Source: Phymatolithon calcareum (Eukaryota > Rhodophyta > Florideophyceae > Hapalidiales). Taken from it: 64,000 bases of DNA. The notes under the pieces were generated by a model. The model was not told the DNA's origin. It saw nothing but the letters and a program-made list of their open reading frames with translations, and made no database searches. The position numbers and the translations under genes are program-made. This document shows, piece after piece, positions 20,580 to 31,530 of this stretch. Numbering within the stretch: the first letter of the stretch is position 1; each line of letters opens with the position of its first letter. The stretch is taken from NCBI GenBank assembly GCA_977006965.1, contig OZ345383.1, forward strand, positions 62,001 to 126,000, read 5' to 3'.

Positions 20580-20964
20580 GCCTCGTCAGAAGACCATACA
20601 TACGAATAAATACATTTGCTGAAGCGGTTTCCAAGGCCTCTGATAGCATTTCTGAGAGCCCAGCAGAACTCTTTGCTGACGATGTCCAACTTCAGACCAA
20701 GAATGGGAAGGGAATGCAAAAATTGCTTGACATAATGACGACTTGGGCAAAGGAAAATGGCATGAAATGGAACACGAAACCGGGAAAGAGCGAGGTTCTC
20801 AAGTACAAAGGTCTTCCGAACCACACTTTCTTCCTTGCGGGGCGAGAGATGCATCAGGCCTGGAGGATATCGTACCTTGGGGTAAGTATGAACGACAAGG
20901 GGGTAACAGACGGCATGGCTCTCTCGAGAATACGACATGCTGTTGGTTGTATACACAAACTACT
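20580..20964 (+). mobile_element. LINE family A, RT part left of a nested insertion
   Basis: Encodes the RT catalytic motif region (frames through LCxRRCPT/FADDVQLQ at about 20665-20700) and thumb region (WAKENGMKWNTKPGKSEV, SYLGVSMNDKGVTDGMA). Continues at 23728 after the nested RNase H LINE. The last 13 bases (20952-20964) are the target duplication. Confidence 0.75.
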
Positions 20965-21007
20965 TTCTTTCTTTCTTTCTTTATTGCAGATGACGTCAAT
21001 TTTTAAG

Positions 21008-23458
21008 TTAACGCCTAAACTTGCTCTCGAGCAAGTTCTCTTCGTTCAAATATTGGATTATCGCTACGGGTTTCTCTCTGCACAGATCTTCTACCGTTTT
21101 GCTCCGAACTCTGCCGATGAATTTCCGTCGACTAACAGCCCGACCCGAACAATGTCGGATCATATGTTCCACAGTTTCCTTCACCCCATACGGGCATTTC
21201 TTGCACATTGGGTCGTGAGGAAGTGGCTCATTCTCGTTGTGCCCATGGTGAAAGCTGGCGACGATTGGACAGCAATTAGTTATGAGCTGGTGGAGTATTA
21301 CCTCAGCCCGTCTATGTGAGATGTGTAGGTCTTCCAGGAGTGTCGGGATGGTAACTGGTTTGCTTCTACAAGGCGGTTTGATAATGGATCGTGCCGCTTC
21401 CATGGTGAGAGGTACCGCTTGATGTGATAGCAGGCTTGATTCCGAAATTCCCCGGCGCGCGAGCTCATCAGCAGCCTCGTTTTTCGGGACTCCGCAGTGA
21501 CTCGGTATCCAAATGCCTTCTATGTGAATCTCCTGTTCCATGATTTGTTCCATAAGATTCCATAGTTTCCGAACCATCTCTCCAAACATCCGCGGCTGGC
21601 CGTTGAGTGCGTCTATGCAGCTCTTGCTGTCGGTGAACCATCGGATAGTGCTGCCGCGCGATATCGGTAGACTGGATGCTTCCTGAAATGCGTGTACGGC
21701 CGCAAAAGCCTCGGCGTCGAATGAGGAGCCAACGGCCCCAGCGGACAGCCCTTCTTCCAGTATCGCTTCTTCTCCGCGCAGCACCAAAACGCCCGCACCA
21801 CCGACCTGCGGTGGGATTGTACGGTACATGTCGAGTGTGTCATCATCTTCATCGCATAGGATAACACGCTGCTTCGAGGCCGTCGGGGTCGTTTCGTAGG
21901 CATGCTCGTCCCCGTCGTCGTAGACCAAGAGGACATCCGGCGGCTTGCCGTGTCGAGCTTCAAACCGTTTCGCAGCGTCGTGGTTCTGATGTTCGGTAGA
22001 GTTGAATTTCTTCAAGGTCGCGGTGTACCAACCTTCGTCCCATTTTACGGAGACGCGTTCTCCGTGATTCAGATCCCAGACGTGAGCTTGCGGTATTTCT
22101 CCCACACTTCCATCTGTCCATATTTCGATATCCGCTGTTCTCACTGCATTACGCTCCAAAATAAAGGCTTCTGTGGCGGCGCGCTTCTCCTCCGGTTCAT
22201 CCTTCGCGGAAATAGGCGTTATGAAGGTCGTAAACCTGTTGCTTGAGCGATCCTTCCCGATTGGCGAGTGGAATCCCCTGCGTGGTAGAGCGAGGATCCC
22301 TTTCTCGGCCAGATAATAGGAGCTTGATTCCCGCCATGACCCTACGATGCGTCTTGGTTTGAGCTCGCGTGAGTGGGTTGCACGAGCCACTGGAGCCCCC
22401 GATTCGAGTCGAAGTGCTTTCTCCATAACAAGAGTAGCATCCATCTCTCCGATGTCCCGCAGGCTACGCATCCCTGTCAGTGCCCGAAGCTTGGCAACTG
22501 CCGTAGCTTTAGGGCAGCCGCTGGCCGCTCGCGCTGCGTCGTTTCGTGCGATTTCGACTTGTTTGATGTATGAGTCGAAGCCATGTACTGCGTAGGATGA
22601 CGCACCGTATAATACACCTGGCTCGCAGTAGCTCTTTCGGAAAGCCTCCATGGTCGGTGTCTCGGCGCCCCAAGATGTCCCTCCCAGCGCTCGGATGAAT
22701 CGAGTCTTGGACCGGAGTTTCAGACTCACTTCCTTGCAGTGCAATTTGAAGCTCAGTCGTTGGTCCACGTTAACTCCGAGGAACTTATATGCCGGAACTG
22801 CTTTGATTCTCTCTCCGTCGATCTTGACGTTGCCGTCAATGATTCCCAGTGGTGACCTAAATCCCAATACCTTGCATTTCTGCGCATTGATCTTGATCCT
22901 CAAATAACCGCATAGCTGGGAGAGGATCTGGGCGGCCTCATTGAGCTTGGAGATAACATCTTCCCAGGTCGCGCCGGTGGCATGGAAGCTGGTGTCGTCT
23001 GCGAAACTAAATTGAACCAGGTCGTCGAGGCGAACATCTAAATTAGAGATGTATAAGTTCCAGAGGTTTGGTGATAAAGAGCTCCCTTGCGGTAGCCCAC
23101 ATCCTAGCGCCCGCGACCGACCGACAGTGTTGATGTGTCGTCCTCGAGCTCGGCGGTCCGTTAGGTAGGAATGCATCCAGCAAATCATATTTGGGGGACA
23201 GTTTAAGTTCACCATTTTTGCAAGTAACGCCGGTATAACAACCCGATCGTATGCAGCGCTGAAGTCCACGAAGAGGGCAGCACATTTCCGTCGGCGAGAG
23301 AATGCGTCTCCCGTGCGCTGTGTCATAGCAGTTATATGCTCGTGGGTGCTGCGGTATAATCTGAATCCTGCTTGCGCGGAGGGAAGTTTCGACTCCATCC
23401 ACCCCGTTAGGCGTAGTCCGATGAGGCGTTCAGCAATACGACTGATGATTGATGACAA
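21008..23458 (-). pseudogene. LINE pol protein: RT, RNase H with inserted Tudor/Agenet-like segment, CCHC knuckle
   Basis: An 816-residue open frame (starting with TTG, so not a natural start). RT motifs: FVDFSAAYDRV (64-73), GLPQGSSLSP (121-130), FADD (152-155), and AYKFLGVNVD (223-232). RNase H residues all present: D449 in WTDGSV, E583 in DAEAFA, D610 in FTDSKS, H654 in IPSHCG, D664 in AADELA. Between the first RNase H strand (WTDGSV) and the second (GGAGVLV, from 553) there is an extra segment of about 97 residues, 455-551. Its core reads GERVSVKWDEGWYTATLKKF, then VLLVYDDGDEHAYE, the pattern of a Tudor/Agenet-type barrel. A knuckle C-K-K-C...H...C closes the protein (752-770). The RT N-terminal part lies upstream in another frame (23407-23714), so at least one frameshift exists. 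RNase H-type LINEs of the I/R1-like groups have this domain order. Confidence 0.85.
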
Positions 23459-23714
23459 CGAGATTGCCGGAGGGCTGTGGGGTCATTCGGTTTGGGTATG
23501 CCGATGAGTAGCACTGTTCTCCATGCAGAGGGCACTGTTCCTTCGCGCCAACTTCTGTTAACTAGATCCAGTAAACGGTTTGTGGCCGTCGGAGACAGAT
23601 GACGGATGAATTCGACTTCTATCGTATCCGGACCAGTTGCAGTGCGTGTTGGCATTGCGCTTATGACTGCTGTGAGTTCACGCATATAAAATTCTGGAAC
23701 CTCGCCAAGCTCAG
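23407..23714 (-). pseudogene. RT N-terminal fragment of the RNase H LINE, frameshifted
   Basis: Reads TATGPDTIEVEFIRHL and VPSAWRTVLLIGIPKPN, the RT finger motifs that precede the frame starting at 23458. One frameshift near 23450-23460 separates the two. Confidence 0.75.
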
Positions 23715-23727
23715 TACACAAACTACT

Positions 23728-24562
23728 GCAGATCGGAGTTAACGTTCGAGGATTCAAACCCGTTAGAATGTTCAAGTGCCTAATGCTGCCGAAATGGGAA
23801 TATGCCCTACATATGACGCCAATGACAAAGCGATTGTGTTTGGCTATCGACTCTGCGGAAGGATCATTTTACAAGAATGTGTTCGGAAAGTATGCAGAGC
23901 ACCAACGCGGCCGAATGCGAGTCCTGTGTCGAGTAGAACCTCCAGAGATGAGAAGAAGACATCAAGCGGAAAGGTTCTCCCTGCGACTGTTACGGCATAA
24001 GAAGCACCTCGAAGAGACAGAAGAACATTGTGGTAGAGAGGAGTAAATAGTGGAGCCAACAAAGGACGTGAAGTGTCTCAAGGAATTCGACGACTTGAGA
24101 AAAGCTTTGCAAAATGCGGAACAGGGAGTAGTATCGAAGAAGAGCCGAAGAAGAGAATTATTGAAGTATAGGCACAGGAAGAAAGTGGAAGATCGGTGAC
24201 GATTCCCTTTGAATCGAGAAAACTACCAGGGATCATCTGCTTACGGGACAGGACGACACGGCTGAGATTCCTGCGGCTGATTATTAATAGAGCTCCATTG
24301 TGGAGAAATCGATACTGGATGTGTACTGTGGTACCACTGCGGTAACTGAGCTGGTTGCGCTCCAACGCATTTTATCATCAGCACAGGTGGGCCCAGATGT
24401 GGAAGATGAGTTCAAACGACTCAAACGTGCACGTGTTAGTAGAGAAATTCGAATTAAGGAGGTCATGAGTGACCAGACTACGCTACATTAGAAAACGGTT
24501 CGGAAAGCAAGCCTGTTACTCCTACCTGAGGCGTTGGGAGCTTTTAAATAAATCATTACATA
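23728..24562 (+). mobile_element. LINE family A, C-terminal part right of the nested insertion
   Basis: Continues the copy from 20580: GFKPVRMFKCLMLPKWEYA, then the helical segment and the A block near 24250-24480 (ELVALQRILSSAQV, RVSREIRIKEVMSDQTTL), ending GGGAGCTTTTAAATAAATCA at about 24550. Broken frames. Confidence 0.75.
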
Positions 24563-24574
24563 TCCATAAACTAC

Positions 24575-24645
24575 CGAAATGTTGACAGCACCCGAGGAAG
24601 ACTTGCCCGTATATTGGTACGGTTGCAGGGCTTTCAACATTATAT
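24575..24645 (+). mobile_element. LINE family B terminus relic
   Basis: GAGGAAGACTTGCCCGTATA and GGTTGCAGGGCTTTCAAC resemble the B 3' end only. Confidence 0.4.
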
Positions 24646-25154
24646 CTATCCGAAAAGTCTTATTAGTACGAAGCTGTTGCCAAAATCGCCGAGTGGAATA
24701 TTTTTGCTCTAGACGTACGCCACGCTCGGTACATACCTGTGCGCTATATCCCGAAACAATTTTTCAGAAATACGAATCTCTACATATGTTCCACCTTTGT
24801 TCCACTTAGGCTAAGTCCGCGGAACCATAAGGTGCATTGCACCTAGTTGCTAAGCTGCTGAGCGTTACCAGGAGGCCTAACGCAAGAATCTAGCACAGTT
24901 TGAATTGGACCTTCAAGAAATGTTTACAACGGAGAAGGCCCTAGACTCATCACTTTTCTACACCTTCACAATGTGTGAGTCCTTGTGCGATGGCCAGGGC
25001 GACATGCTAGAATGAACGAGGACCGAGAGGGCGCTCCCGTACAGTCTTAGGATACCAGCTGAAGACTTGAAACCTCTAATCAGTTGGTAAAATAGCTCGT
25101 CCTCGGCTTTTTCTTTCTGAAGCGAAAGAAACAGCCTCACGATCGCACTGTCAG
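24646..25154. other. Unassigned stretch
   Basis: No recognisable coding or repeat structure. Confidence 0.4.
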
Positions 25155-25425
25155 AGTAACTCTCCTGCTGCATTGCAAGGTATGCTGGACAGAGCTACTC
25201 GTTGAGCCGAAGAGCGCGGTATGACATGGAATACGAAAAAGGGAAAAAGCGAGATCTTAGAATGAAAGGAAACAGCAAGCGAAACATTCAAACTTGCGAG
25301 CATGGTCCTGAGGCACGTCCCGGAGGTCACCTACCTTGGAGTCTCCCTTGGACCCGAAGGAATATCAGACACGGAAATGATACAATGCCTGAAGAATGGG
25401 GGGAAATTTTTAGGTTTTTATTTTA
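25155..25425 (+). mobile_element. LINE family B, internal RT fragment
   Basis: Matches 37990-38170: a stretch around AFKLASMVLRHVPEVTYLGV-like codons and LGPEGISDTEM. It ends abruptly before a LINE A piece. Confidence 0.55.
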
Positions 25426-25529
25426 GAAGCCCAGATCGAGTGGCGCGCCCAAGTGGTCCGTGGGCATCTATGGTCTAGAAGTAAGATTCTTGCTTTGGGA
25501 CGAGTCATAGAGTTGGCTAAAAAAGGCCT

Positions 25530-26562
25530 GGAGACTGTCCTACCTCGGGATCAGTATGAACAACAACGGAGTCATCGACGATACAGCAGTCTCAAGAGTT
25601 CGGAATGCGATGGGATGCATACACAAACCCCGCCAACTTGGCTTGAACGTCAGAAGATTCCAACCAGCCACGTGCATCAGGATTTTCAAGTCGTTAATTC
25701 TCCCCAAACGGGAGTATGCCATTCACCTGACCCCGATCACGAAAAAACTACTAGCGGCAATTGAAGCAGGTAGGTAGGAACTGAGGAAGCCTTGCCCATA
25801 CCTTCGGAAGTCTGTGGGGCTTTTAAATAAACTTTACTCGAAAAAAAGCAGAACGTATTTTCTACATTTACGTTTTCGGAAAATGTGCCGAGTATCGAAG
25901 GGAGAGGATGCGAGTGCTCTGCCGTTTCGCCAGCCCACAGATGAGGAGAATGCACAGGGCTGAAAGGTTCGCCTTAAGCTTGGTAAGACGAAGGAAGTTC
26001 CTGGAGCCTTCAGAAGAATACAAGGGAAGAGAAGATGATCTGGAAGATGTACCAAAGGACATTGGGTATCTCGGGGAAATGGAACACCTTAAAGACGCTC
26101 TGAAACAAGCGGAAAAAGGTATGGTGTCAAAAAAGCGACGCCTACAAGCAACAGTCAAAGTCTGGTCGTTGGAAGAAGAGGGCCGGACAGTTAAAATCCC
26201 GATCGGCGTACCGAACGAACTACCAGGAGTGCTCTATATAAGGGACAGAGCTGCGAGGTTGAGATGCCTGAGAGTCATTTTCAACAGAGTTCCTTTGTGG
26301 AGAAAATCCATTCTGGCGAAGTACTTTGGGACTGGTGTTGTGGTTGAGCTTATCGTGCTGCAACGTATACTACGGTCTATGAAGATGGACCAAGAAACGG
26401 AATATGAATGCAAATGGCTTACTCGGGCCCTCACAGGGAGAGAAATTCGGATTAAGGAGATATTAGATGAATGGTACAGAGATGAGTATGGAAAACAGCG
26501 AGAAGCTGCTCTGTTACTCAAATTAAGGCTTTGGGAGATTTAAAATAAATCAACATATATCC
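25530..26562 (+). mobile_element. LINE family A copy with nested B terminus
   Basis: RT thumb (SYLGISMNNNGVIDDTAVSR-like at 25530-25600), then CIRIFKSLILPKREYAIHL, then after the nested fragment a long open frame (25908-26543, 211 residues) with RMHRAERFALSLVRRRKFLE, RAARLRCLRVIFNRVPLWRK and RALTGREIRIKEIL. Ends GGGAGATTTAAAATAAATCA at about 26550. This is the best-preserved A C-terminus in the window. Confidence 0.8.
25775..25855 (+). mobile_element. LINE family B terminus nested in LINE A
   Basis: GAACTGAGGAAGCCTTGCCC through GGGGCTTTTAAATAAAC, flanked by AAGCAG on both sides (about 25764-25770 and 25858-25864). A 6-bp match is weak as a target duplication but the A sequence resumes exactly. 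Confidence 0.6.
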
Positions 26563-26640
26563 CCTTTTAGAAGCCCTCAACGCCGGCGCACGCCGACACC
26601 AGAGCAGCTTCGCATTGCGCTGTAACCCTTCCAGGGAAGA
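26563..26640 (-). repeat. Family D terminus
   Basis: The minus strand reads GCCGGCGTTGAGGGCTTCTA AAA; the same words recur at 40068-40100 on the plus strand. Only the end is shared. Confidence 0.45.
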
Positions 26641-26679
26641 CTACAGCATGTCGCCTCCACCATCACACCATCATCTCCT

Positions 26680-27755
26680 CTTGCATCTCGCTCGCCTGAA
26701 GAATCCATGGTCAACCGTGTATGAGTTGCGTACGCTTCGAATATTCAAGAAAAGGCTGACCATCCCAAAAGTGCATCTAGGTGTACAACGGACTAATCCA
26801 GCCACGTTGGGAATACGCAATGCATCTAACGCCATGGACAGAAGACATTGTGAAGGCCGCCAAGGAAGTTGAGCTAACGTTCTTCAGCCAAATGTTTGGT
26901 CCTCTCTCCAGAGGAACGTCAGACAGACTCCGACTTCTGTGCCGAATCCAAGCCCCCAACCAAAGACGGGAAATCCTTGCCTTCAAGATGCTGAGGAGAA
27001 CAAAGGACAAAGGAAAGAGGTATCTTCAAAAGCTGCCTGAGAGCAGAAACAGCCAAGAGCTCCAGTCTACCAGGAGCGACATTGCCGCTACGGAAAACAG
27101 GGAACCAATATGTGGAAGCAACCAAACACATTCAAGCAACGCAGTCTCCCGAAATGCTTTGATCAAAATTCCTTACAATGGAAAAAGATCGTCTCGAATT
27201 GAAGAGGAAGAGGAGTATCCCGTATGACAAGACGAGCGATCTATCAGCAATCCTCAAATTCGCGAAGGTGAAGCACAGGCAATTAGCGCTTCAGTACATC
27301 TGCGGAAGATTTCTGCAGGTGCTGACAACAGGAATGATGGAAAAATTAGAAACCGAGCTCGACAGCACATGGCAACGCTGAAAAACAATCTGTCAAGATA
27401 TGACCTGAAAGGAGACAAAAGACCGGATACCGAGAAAGCACTTAACGAGCTTTTGCTATTCAGCAAGACCATCATCGAGTGCATAGAAAACGAAGAAGGA
27501 TTGCTCTGAAATCAAGATACGAGAAGTTAAGTAGATGTCCCTCAGGACACAGAGCCTAATAGCCGGAACACTAGCAGCGAACCCTCAAGCACACCACATA
27601 GAAGGTAGGACGATCTAGGTTCTAAACTTTCCCCACCGCCTATGGGAGGCGGTAGGTTTCAACTGTCTACACATTGGAAGGTCGCAACTGAGGAAGCCTT
27701 GCCCGTATATTCGTAAGACTGTGAGGCTTTAAATAAACTTCAATAAAAAACTATC
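26680..27755 (+). mobile_element. LINE family B, 3' part
   Basis: The coding order is preserved with breaks: TLRIFKKRLTIP, PRWEYAMHLTPWTEDIVKAA, FFSQMFGPLSRGTSDRLRLL, then RNALIKIPYNGK, LELKRKRSIPYDKTSDLSAI and KHRQLALQYICGRFL. The 3' UTR carries the CCGCCT/AGGCGG hairpin and ends CGTAAGACTGTGAGGC TTTAAATAAAC. This copy serves as my B reference. Confidence 0.75.
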
Positions 27756-27796
27756 AGAGTAACTTCTTGCTAAATATCCCCTACTGCTTGAATCGT

Positions 27797-28306
27797 TTAC
27801 CACTGTGAACGCCTCTCAATGTCCAATACGTAGTTCGTGACGGACGAGTATAGCTGGTGAACAATACGATAGTCACTCTTGGGCTTTTTATTGTCTTTCT
27901 GAGACCCGAAGTTTCTGTACCCGTCTGACCAGCTCGTCCGATCTCTTGTGGACGAGCACATAGTCTTCGGTGACAAAGAGGCGAGCAAAGTATTGCTCCG
28001 GTTCTTGACCTTTTGCTCTGCCGAAGAGCCCTTAGCCCTTGGAGGTTCAGATATGAACATAGTGTTGCTCCGGTTCTTGACCTTTTGCTCTGCCGAAGAG
28101 CCCTTAGCCTTGGGAGGTGCATATATGAACATACTGTTGCTCCGCTTGTTTACTTTTCCATCTTTGAGAAATCTCTGAGCCGTTAGTGGGGAAGATATGA
28201 GCATGGTATTGTACCGGCTTTTCGAATTCTGACGTGAGGAGCCGCCGTCCTGCGTTGCCGGCGGCGAAGACCTCGGCCAAGTATTACCCCGCTTCTTCGC
28301 ATTCAT
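27797..28306 (-). CDS. Hypothetical protein of ~24-residue tandem repeats
   Basis: A 169-residue frame starting with ATG (MNAKKRGNTW). I do not recognise a family. Residues about 5-125 consist of five diverged repeats of roughly 24 residues whose best copies read RSNTMFI..PP.AKGSSAEQKVKN. The DNA of the two central repeats is almost identical with a 72-base period (words starting 27993 and 28065), so they arose by recent unequal exchange or slippage. The protein is basic (many Lys/Arg) and Ser-rich, with no signal peptide or membrane segment; the C-terminal 45 residues are not repetitive. It sits alone, head against nothing recognisable and just downstream of a LINE B end. It could be a real fast-evolving gene or part of an unknown element. 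Confidence 0.45.
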   Translation of the reverse strand: MNAKKRGNTWPRSSPPATQDGGSSRQNSKSRYNTMLISSPLTAQRFLKDGKVNKRSNSMFIYAPPKAKGSSAEQKVKNRSNTMFISEPPRAKGSSAEQKVKNRSNTLLASLSPKTMCSSTRDRTSWSDGYRNFGSQKDNKKPKSDYRIVHQLYSSVTNYVLDIERRSQW

Positions 28307-28742
28307 TTTTGTCCTTGTCAGGTCTTGGCCTTTAGGGAAACATATGTGGAAATCCTGAAGGTGAAGAAACCAAGTTTCTACTCCTTAGTGCCAAACGAAG
28401 CGAGTCACGAATGAATTTGGACAAGTTAGTTCATTGTTGACAAATCGGAAAAGGTCACCACGTTCGAGCGAAAAATGAATGCATTTCATGCCCCGAAATG
28501 GCCACGCACAGTATCCGCAAATCTAAAGGGAACCTGTACCTGTTCTGCGCATGAACGTTTTCATCAAAAAGCATTTTGTTTCTTTCCTACGCTTACGTCT
28601 ATCATTTCAAAATCTCCTGTTTCTCTCGCATCGGGCTACTGAAAGGCGGTGAGTGACACTTACTTGAAATTCGAAATGTTTTCGGTAGATATTGTTTTTT
28701 CGGTGAATTTAGATGACACGTGTTCTGATATGATAAAATTAT
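28307..28742. other. Unassigned region upstream of the repeat ORF
   Basis: AT-rich, no ORF with a domain. Could contain the promoter of the repeat ORF. Confidence 0.4.
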
Positions 28743-29118
28743 TGTCCCGGGGGGAACGTGTGATTGTGTTTGGAGAGAGTTGGTTCCTTGTTAGATTGAG
28801 TTCTGGTTGATTGTGTCTGAGTTCGTTGCCGACCTCTGCAGAGAGGTCTGCTTCCGTCTTTATATAGTGCTTTAAGTAGTTTTTGCCAGGATGGCGCTAA
28901 GGTTCCAGCTCGCGATGCTAGCTCGCAAAGCAGCTTGTTCATCTAGCTTGCAAGTTTGCACTGCAAGCTAGCAACCTTGAAAGGATAGCTGTGCATAGTA
29001 GCATTAAAGAATATCTAGAATAATGGAATTATTCTAAAAGTGTATAAAGAATAAAAGACCTGTAACTAGTGTATAAACTTTTCTATCATATTTCTCTTTC
29101 AAGGGATATTCCCTTACA
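28743..29118 (+). mobile_element. Possible solo LTR (TG...CA), copia-like
   Basis: Starts TGTCCCGG and ends TTCCCTTACA, 376 bases, with TATATAG inside (about 28862), and an AATAAAAG signal near 29050, the order expected in an LTR. The flanks show no 5-bp duplication, so this is tentative. It contains an inverted repeat CTAGCTTGCA/TGCAAGCTAG (28943-28952, 28962-28971). Confidence 0.35.
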
Positions 29119-29143
29119 GCAACTGAAGGAAATATCTGATTAA

Positions 29144-29948
29144 GGACCTACTTCCCCATCTTTGAAGCGCTCTCACTGGCCGAAACAATGCTCATAAACT
29201 GGATGAAAATTCTAATTATGTCGTTTGCACCGACGGGACTGCATCCAGTTTCAAGAAAATGTGTAGAAACAAGTGAAATATTTTCAAATATGAAGTCAGC
29301 AAAAGTTTCCAATGTTCGGCTCTAATCAATCATTACAGAAATATGCTTACTGTGTTTCCTTCGAACAGTTTCAGCTTCTCGTCGGGGCGCAACGTGAATT
29401 TTACTATATTTTTTGCCTGTTCCTTTGCTGATTTTAAAAAACTTTTGGTCTCGCGGCGCGAACTTTTTTGCCACCTAGACGTTCGATTTTACCAAATTTG
29501 CAGTATTCCTGTTTTAGTCTACAACCATTCGAAACTTTTCACCGAGGCAATAAGAATTTCATTGAGTCCTTTTCGAGATAATTGTCCATCTTTGTAGGCG
29601 ATTCTTTTTCAAGATCAGAATTACGAAAAGTGCTATACAGTCCTCATTTCATACCCTTTCTTTTGATTTTTTTGATTTTTGGATAACCTACATTCTTGGC
29701 TTTCTATAATAGTTTTCGAAATGCGAAGAATGCATCAGGAAGTGGTCTTAAACTGCGCGTTTAAGGAGCTGTCCCCATTTTCGAAGGAACCCTCTGCTGA
29801 GAATTTCTAGAAAAAGTTTCCACGGCGCGAGGACTTTTTTTTGCTTAGCCAATTATGTACTGCCATAACAGAAAGTGTCCAATGAGCTTCTCGGATTCCC
29901 AAGCTCATAAAAAATAAAAGTGAAAATCTAAGATGGGGATGTAGGTAC
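29144..29948. mobile_element. Possible non-autonomous TIR element at TTAA sites
   Basis: Ends GGACCTACTTCCCCATCTT (29144-29162) and its near complement AAGATGGGGATGTAGGTAC (29930-29948), two mismatches. Each end abuts TTAA (29140-29143, 29949-29952), the target of piggyBac-type elements. The 805-base interior has no transposase. Known piggyBac ends usually begin CCY, so superfamily is uncertain. Confidence 0.45.
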
Positions 29949-29954
29949 TTAAAT

Positions 29955-30185
29955 AATTTTGAAATCTCCCAAAAGATCACCTTGGAGTATCAGGGCTGCT
30001 CTTCTACATATTCTCATTGATTCATCTTTCTCCTCTAAGATGTACTTTCGTTAGCAGCTTGCACTCATGCTCAATTTCAGGACTGGTCTTCGATAAGCTA
30101 AAATGCGCATGTCCGCGAAGAAGGATGAGGAGTGCTCCAAGAATTACTGCGATGTGTGGGAGGCTCACAATAAAATTATTTTAGT
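29955..30185 (-). mobile_element. LINE family A, 3' fragment
   Basis: The minus strand carries TTTTGGGAGATTTCAAAATT, a decayed A terminus, and codons like ELVEDQS.EIEHECKLLTKV. Confidence 0.55.
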
Positions 30186-30189
30186 GTGT

Positions 30190-31530
30190 CCCGGTAACCC
30201 TCAATTTTTGCAGTAAGAATAAGAAGAGGAAAGGTAGATTTTTATGTAAAGTTACCCGCGCATCTGCTGGCGCTTGGGCATCTTTCGCAGTGCCGAGAGG
30301 TTTTGGCTGGATTCTGTCTAAAGAAGCGTTTTTTGTTGGTGTAACACGAATAAGTGGTCTACAAGAACCCACCTCTGGTCTCCTTCCGGACCTCGAGGCG
30401 GAAAATTACTCCTCTGTCCTGTCGCACGCGGTGATTTCAGATTTTCAAGCTGTACTTACTTGGCCACAGCCTGAAACGTGGTCGAGGGCTCGTCGAGCGC
30501 TCTCTTAGTCCATGCGCTGCCTTTTTGGATATCTGTCCTTTGAGAGGCCAATTATCACGCCTTCGATTGCATCTTTCCCACATTGGCCGGTGAGCTCTAT
30601 GAGGGTGGAGGTACTCATTGGAGGGAACATGACAAATAACCACTTGATGGTAAGTGCTCTTTGTCGTCTTGAGTTGAAGAGAAGGAGGGTAGATAATAAA
30701 ACTTTCGCGTGGGGTATAGGATTTTCGTCCCTATCCCTCCAGTATCTTGTTTCTTTGGTATTTCTTGATGATTGCGGTAACTGTCGCTTCGTTTGCAGCT
30801 TCTCACAGGAAGCCATTCACTTTCGAGTTGGCAATATCTCTCTCCGCATCTACAAGTTCCTTGTTTGCGAACTCTATTGCTGGACCTGCTATCAGCGCAT
30901 CGCGTCTTATCAATCGCTGCACAAAGCGTCGTGCGAGGACGTCTCTTTTTTCTCTTGGGTTGGAGGATGCGACACAGGACCCTGCACCTGTCCAAGCTTC
31001 TTTTTCCTGCTTTCCCAAGGAAGAACATAGATTTAACCTTCCTGACTTCCGAGGCCACCTTAGCGGTCCAAGGTGTGAGATGTAGAGAATATTCCCATCT
31101 TGACTGCACAAGAGATTTGTACAGTCTAATTACCCTTGAGGAGTGGGCATCATTAGTAAACGCGCCCAACCGTCGAAGATACCCAAGTACAGTTTTGGAT
31201 TTCTTGAATCCGCTCTGTCAGTTTGATGTCTGCAACTCCTGTTCCATTAGTGTTACCCAAGGTACTATACTTCCCGGAGAGTCTTTAGCCGCGGTCCACA
31301 GAGACGGAAGCTATGGCCTACCGCATCCTTGATGCAAAGAATTACGCTTTTTGCTCTGTGCCTACTCCGAGACCAGAACCAGGATACTTTGGGGACCTTA
31401 CACTGATTTGATGGACAATTTCAAGTCGTCTGAGAACGTTTTGCAGGGCTCTTCTGAGACATTCTCCGGAGTGAAGTTTAGAGCAATGGAAAACGTGTCC
31501 ATGAATATATTGTACAGGAACGGACTGAGA
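30190..31530 (-). mobile_element. Older LINE family C copy (C2), 3' part
   Basis: Homologous to the 3' third of C1 over its full length (for example SLVQSRWEYSLHLTPWTAKV at about 31050-31120 and FNSRRQRALTIKW). Broken by frameshifts. It ends at the 16-bp target duplication where C1 was inserted and continues at 37200. Confidence 0.75.

Larger units (their letters stand above)
20965..23714 (-). mobile_element. RNase H-bearing LINE, 5'-truncated, 13-bp target-site duplication
   Basis: TACACAAACTACT occurs at 20952-20964 and 23715-23727, inside one LINE A copy, so the borders are exact. The minus-strand 3' end is CTGCAATAAAGAAAGAAAG with a (GAAA)n tail. Content: most of an RT, RNase H and a C-terminal zinc knuckle. 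The 5' end is cut within the RT N-terminal region, as usual for target-primed reverse transcription. The intact duplication suggests a fairly recent insertion. Confidence 0.9.

Noticed and set aside
27990-28150. CRISPR-like array
   Set aside because: The 72-bp repeats have no unique spacers and keep a reading frame; this is a protein tandem repeat in a eukaryote.
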